Below are positions 8,029 through 11,185 of a stretch of 11,185 nt of DNA, piece by piece. The DNA comes from Betaproteobacteria bacterium UBA2293 (GTDB lineage Bacteria; Pseudomonadota; Gammaproteobacteria; Burkholderiales; Rhodocyclaceae): positions 1-11,185 of the forward strand of contig DDWF01000312.1 of the NCBI GenBank assembly GCA_002345845.1. Direction: 5' to 3'. The position numbers and the translations under genes were made by a program. The notes below the pieces were generated by a model. It was not told where the DNA came from, did no database searches, and saw only the letters and a program-made list of their open reading frames with translations. Position 1 is the stretch's first letter; every line of letters begins with the position of its first letter.

Positions 8029-8846
8029 AGCTGCCCGAAGCGCTGGAAATGGCGGTGCGCACCGATCCCGGGCTGGTGCGTTCGCACAACGAGGATGCCG
8101 TCTTCGCCGACGCTGCCCTCGGCCTGGCCATCCTTGCCGACGGCATGGGCGGCTACAACGCCGGCGAGGTGGCCAGCGGCATGGCCTGTACGCTGCTGGC
8201 CAGCAATTTTTCCCAGCTAATACCGACTTGCTGCACGCAGAACGCTGCGGTGGACGGCGGGAATTTTGTCGTGCAGCAACTGGTCAGCGAAGTATCGACC
8301 GCCAATCTGGCCATTTTCAATGCGGCGCAGAGTCAGCCGCAGTATGCGGGCATGGGTACGACACTGGTTCTTGCCTGGTTCTACGACAACCGTCTGCATG
8401 TTGCCCATGTCGGCGACTCACGCTTGTACCGCTTGCGCCACAACCGTCTGCTGCAGCTGACCCGCGATCACTCGCTTTTGCAGGAGCAGCTTGATAATGG
8501 CATGATCAGCCCGCAGGAGGCGCGCTTCTCGCAGAACCGCAATCTGGTGACGCGGGCGCTCGGCGTCGAACCGGGGGTGGAGGTCGAGGCTCATGCGCAT
8601 GACGTGCACCCCGGCGACCTCTTTCTCCTTTGTTCCGATGGCCTGAACGACATGGTCGAGGATGAGGAAATCAAGCTGACCCTGCAGACGCTGGCCGGTA
8701 ATCTGGAACTGGCGGCCGATCAGCTGGTGCATCTGGCCAATGACAACGGCGGTCGGGATAATGTCTCGGTGATCCTGATCCGGGTGCTGGGCGAGTATCC
8801 GGTGCCGCGAGGCTGGTGGCAGAGGCTGCTGGCCACATTGAAGTAA
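8025..8846 (+). CDS. PP2C-family serine/threonine phosphatase
   Basis: This 273-residue cytoplasmic metal-dependent phosphatase of the PPM/PP2C type (Stp1/PppA-like) is expected to reverse phosphorylation by the upstream kinase. Motifs in order: RSHNEDA (19-25), the metal-binding LADGMGGYNAGE with D39 (37-48), GMGTTLV, HVGDSRLYRLR with D131, LTRDHSL, CSDGLNDM with D205, and GGRDNVSVI with D245. All the acidic metal ligands of the family appear to be present. No membrane segment is predicted. The ATG lies in an ATGA overlap with the kinase stop and follows GGGAGGGG, so the two genes should be translationally coupled, fixing a kinase:phosphatase ratio. An unremarkable internal stretch (about 65-78) carries two adjacent cysteines, C69 and C70. 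Confidence 0.95.
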   Translation: MKLPEALEMAVRTDPGLVRSHNEDAVFADAALGLAILADGMGGYNAGEVASGMACTLLASNFSQLIPTCCTQNAAVDGGNFVVQQLVSEVSTANLAIFNAAQSQPQYAGMGTTLVLAWFYDNRLHVAHVGDSRLYRLRHNRLLQLTRDHSLLQEQLDNGMISPQEARFSQNRNLVTRALGVEPGVEVEAHAHDVHPGDLFLLCSDGLNDMVEDEEIKLTLQTLAGNLELAADQLVHLANDNGGRDNVSVILIRVLGEYPVPRGWWQRLLATLK

Positions 8847-8861
8847 GACGAGGAAGGCAAG

Positions 8862-9560
8862 ATGGCAAAACTGATCCTTTCGATGGACGGCCTGGTGCTC
8901 AAGGAAATTGCGCTCGACAAGGAGCGCCTGACCATCGGCCGCAAGCCGCACAATGACATCCAGATCGATAATCTGGCCATTTCCGGCGAACACGCGGTGG
9001 TCGTCACCATTCTCAAGGACTCCTTTCTGGAAGACCTGAACAGCACCAATGGCACGCTGGTCAATGGCCAGCCGATCAAGAAGTACATCCTGCGCAACAA
9101 CGATATCGTCGAGCTGGGCAAGTACCGGCTCAAGTACATGATTGGCGATGCCGAGACGAGTGGCGATTTCGAGAAGACCTCGCTGATCCGTCCGGGCATG
9201 GCGCGCGTCGCCGCGGAAATGGAACTGGCACCGACCAGCGGCCCGTCAACCCGGTCCAACATCGGCGTCGCACCGACCCCGCCGGCGCCGAGTATTCCCG
9301 GTGCCGCCATTCAGTTGCTCAACGGCCCCAATGCCGGCAAGGAGCTGGAGCTGACCAAGACGCTGACCACGCTCGGCAAGCCCGGGCTGCAGGTGGCGGT
9401 GATTGCCCGTCGGCCGCACGGCTATTTCATCACCCATGTCGAGGGCAAGCAGTTCCCCTTGCTCAATGGGCGGGCGCTGGATGCCCAGGCACACCCGCTT
9501 GGCGACCATGATGTGGTCGAGATTGCCGGCATCAAGATGGAATTTTTCCTCAAGGCCTGA
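8862..9560 (+). CDS. FHA-domain protein with a degenerate second FHA repeat
   Basis: This 232-residue cytoplasmic protein is a predicted phosphothreonine reader. The N-terminal FHA domain (about 3-92) has the key residues: GR at 26-27, SGEH at 41-44, NSTNGT at 60-65, NG at 68-69. A linker follows with EKTSLIRP (104-111), where T106 resembles the phosphoacceptor Thr of GarA-type FHA proteins, then a low-complexity Pro/Ala/Ser stretch (about 124-146). Residues about 148-232 look like a second, degenerate FHA fold: LLNGR (200-204) and LGDHDVVEIAGIKMEFF echo the end of the first domain, but the GR and SxxH residues are missing. It begins 15 bp after the phosphatase with a strong GAGGAAGG site, and is presumably an adaptor for the kinase. 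Its true partner cannot be read from sequence. Confidence 0.92.
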   Translation: MAKLILSMDGLVLKEIALDKERLTIGRKPHNDIQIDNLAISGEHAVVVTILKDSFLEDLNSTNGTLVNGQPIKKYILRNNDIVELGKYRLKYMIGDAETSGDFEKTSLIRPGMARVAAEMELAPTSGPSTRSNIGVAPTPPAPSIPGAAIQLLNGPNAGKELELTKTLTTLGKPGLQVAVIARRPHGYFITHVEGKQFPLLNGRALDAQAHPLGDHDVVEIAGIKMEFFLKA

Positions 9561-9577
9561 GTCATCAGCGCGCCAAC

Positions 9578-9585
9578 GAGCGGAG
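9578..9585 (+). promoter_or_regulatory. Ribosome-binding site for the TTG-started cyclase
   Basis: GAGCGGAG lies immediately before the TTG at 9589-9591, with its GGAG core only 3 bases away. This is short but is the only Shine-Dalgarno-like sequence near the start of the cyclase frame. It supports TTG, since no ATG or GTG occurs in frame between the preceding gene's stop and the first membrane helix. Confidence 0.45.
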
Positions 9586-9588
9586 ATC

Positions 9589-11185
9589 TTGAAAAAACAC
9601 CTGCTCCGCATCGTTCTCGGCGCCCTCTGCGGGCTTCTTCTCCTCGGCCACGCCGGGCGCTTCTGGCAGATTCCCTTTGTCAGTGCGCTCGATGCCTATC
9701 TCTACGATGCCCGCCTGCGTCTCACCATGCCCGACAGTGTCGATCCGGGGGTGGTCATCGTCGATATCGACGAACGCAGCCTCGGCGAAGTCGGGCGCTG
9801 GCCCTGGCGCCGCGATTTGCTGGCCGACCTGGTGCAGCGTCTGACCGATGACTACGGTGCCGCCGTCGTCGGCTTCGACGTCGTCTTTGCCGAGCCCGAC
9901 GAGAGCTCTGGACTGGCCGTGCTGGAAGACCTCGGGCGCCGGCAATTGCGTGACGAATCGGGGTTTCAGCGCGCGCTGGCCGAACTGCGGCCGCAGCTCG
10001 ATTACGACAAACGCTTTGCCGATGCCCTGCGCAAGCGGCCGGTGGTCCTCGGCTACTACTTCTCCAGCACTCAGGCAACATCGCAGGCCGGTGTGCTGCC
10101 AGCGCCGGTTTTCGCTGCCGGCAGCTTTGCCGGGCAAGAGATTCCCTTCGTCTCCTGGCAGGGCTACGGCGCCAATCTCCCCGAATTGCAGCAGGCGGCA
10201 GCCAGCGGCGGCCATTTCAATCCGCTCGTCGATTTCGACGGCAGTTCGCGGCGGGTGCCGCTGATCGTCGAGTTCGCCGGGCAATACTACGAAGCCCTGT
10301 CGCTGGCCGTGCTGCGCACCCTGCTTGGCAAAGCCGAGGTCAGACCGGGATTTCCCGAACCCGGCGGCCAACTGGAATGGCTGGATGTCGTCGGCGAACG
10401 CGGCATGGTGCGCATCCCGGTAGATGAAAATGCTACGGCGCTGATTCCCTACCGTGGCTACGAGCGCAGCTTTCCCTATGTTTCAGCCGTTGACGTGCTG
10501 CAGGGCAAGGCCGATGCCGGGCTGTTCAAGGGCCGTGTCGTGATGGTCGGCACCACGGCGCCGGGGCTGATGGATCTGCGCTCGACGCCGGTCGGCGCCG
10601 CCTATCCAGGCGTCGAGGTTCATGCCAACCTGATCGCCGGCATGCTGGCCGGAACGATCAAGGAAAAGCCCGGCTACGTGATGGCCATCGAGACCATCCA
10701 GTTACTGCTTGTCGGTGGCTTGCTGGTCCTTCTCCTCCCTCTGCTGTCGCCGTTGCGCGTTAGCTTGCTGACCCTGGGCACCCTGACCGCGATGCTGCTG
10801 TTCAACGTCTGGCTATGGAGCACGGCCAACCTGGTCTTGCCGCTCGCTGCTTCGCTGCTGCTGATCCTCCTCCTTTACGCCCTGAACATGTCCTGGGGCT
10901 ATTTCATCGAATCGCGCAGCAAGCGGCAGTTCGCCGAGTTGTTCGGCCAGTACGTGCCGCCTGAACTGGTCGACGAGATGGCGCGCAATCCCGAGAGCTA
11001 CAGCATGGAAGGGCGTAATGCCGAGCTGAGCGTACTCTTCGCCGACATCCGCAGTTTCACCTCGCTCTCCGAAGGTATGGCGCCGAAGGAACTGGCCCAT
11101 CTGATGAACGATTATTTCGGCGCCATGACCGATGTCATCCGCGCTCAGCGCGGCACCCTGGACAAGTACATCGGCGACGCCATCA
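9589..11185 (+). CDS. CHASE2-sensor class III adenylate/guanylate cyclase (cut by right edge)
   Basis: This is a membrane receptor that makes a cyclic nucleotide from ATP or GTP. 532 codons are visible from the TTG at 9589. Order: N-terminal membrane helix (about 4-21), periplasmic CHASE2 domain (about 25-355) with VVIVDIDERSLGEVGRWPW and the conserved FDVVFAEPD (96-104) and GVEVHAN (341-347), three helices (about 366-384, 389-408, 415-434), the linker FGQYVPPELV (452-461), and the start of the catalytic domain, FADIRSFTSLSE, with metal-binding D486. KYIGDAI near the end carries the second metal Asp D530 and, at K526, the position that aligns with the adenine-selecting lysine of adenylate cyclases; this favours cAMP, but the partner Asp lies beyond the edge. 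The next in-frame ATG (codon 47) would delete the signal-anchor helix, so TTG is preferred. It is 28 bp after the FHA gene and probably in the same operon. Confidence 0.9.
   Translation, partial: MKKHLLRIVLGALCGLLLLGHAGRFWQIPFVSALDAYLYDARLRLTMPDSVDPGVVIVDIDERSLGEVGRWPWRRDLLADLVQRLTDDYGAAVVGFDVVFAEPDESSGLAVLEDLGRRQLRDESGFQRALAELRPQLDYDKRFADALRKRPVVLGYYFSSTQATSQAGVLPAPVFAAGSFAGQEIPFVSWQGYGANLPELQQAAASGGHFNPLVDFDGSSRRVPLIVEFAGQYYEALSLAVLRTLLGKAEVRPGFPEPGGQLEWLDVVGERGMVRIPVDENATALIPYRGYERSFPYVSAVDVLQGKADAGLFKGRVVMVGTTAPGLMDLRSTPVGAAYPGVEVHANLIAGMLAGTIKEKPGYVMAIETIQLLLVGGLLVLLLPLLSPLRVSLLTLGTLTAMLLFNVWLWSTANLVLPLAASLLLILLLYALNMSWGYFIESRSKRQFAELFGQYVPPELVDEMARNPESYSMEGRNAELSVLFADIRSFTSLSEGMAPKELAHLMNDYFGAMTDVIRAQRGTLDKYIGDAI

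Overview
The window reads as chromosomal DNA of a GC-rich betaproteobacterium. The proteins look most like those of Rhodocyclales (Dechloromonas/Azonexus/Azoarcus-type organisms); this placement is a judgement from remembered protein style, not from a search. Gene density is high. I see no tRNA or rRNA genes, insertion sequences, CRISPR arrays or phage genes.

Layout. (1) Positions 1-714, minus strand: the N-terminal 238 codons of a phenylacetate-CoA ligase (paaK); the rest lies beyond the left edge. (2) 715-838: a divergent intergenic region with a near-consensus FNR-type box. The box is centred exactly 41.5 bp upstream of the start site predicted from a -10-like hexamer facing paaK. (3) 839-2179, plus strand: a MATE-family multidrug/sodium efflux transporter. 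(4) 2317-4382: sucC-sucD, both subunits of succinyl-CoA synthetase (TCA cycle), closed by a strong intrinsic terminator at 4402-4432. (5) 4457-5413: an ornithine cyclodeaminase/mu-crystallin family NAD(P)-dependent enzyme of unknown substrate. (6) 5494 to the right edge: a four-gene signalling cluster, namely a CHASE2-TPR-Ser/Thr kinase, a PP2C phosphatase overlapping it by 4 bp, a tandem-FHA protein, and a CHASE2 class III nucleotide cyclase that starts at TTG and runs off the window.

How they work together. The left part is carbon metabolism: phenylacetate activation, probably oxygen-regulated, and the succinyl-CoA step of the TCA cycle. The right part is the most interesting. Two membrane receptors with the same class of periplasmic sensor domain (CHASE2) lie in one apparent operon. 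One output is protein Ser/Thr phosphorylation, with its own phosphatase and a phosphothreonine reader. The other is a cyclic nucleotide, probably cAMP. The two sensor domains differ at residues conserved in the cyclase copy, so they may sense different things or one may be a non-binding partner. The individual families are known; the wiring between the two outputs is inferred and appears to be the least described aspect of the window.
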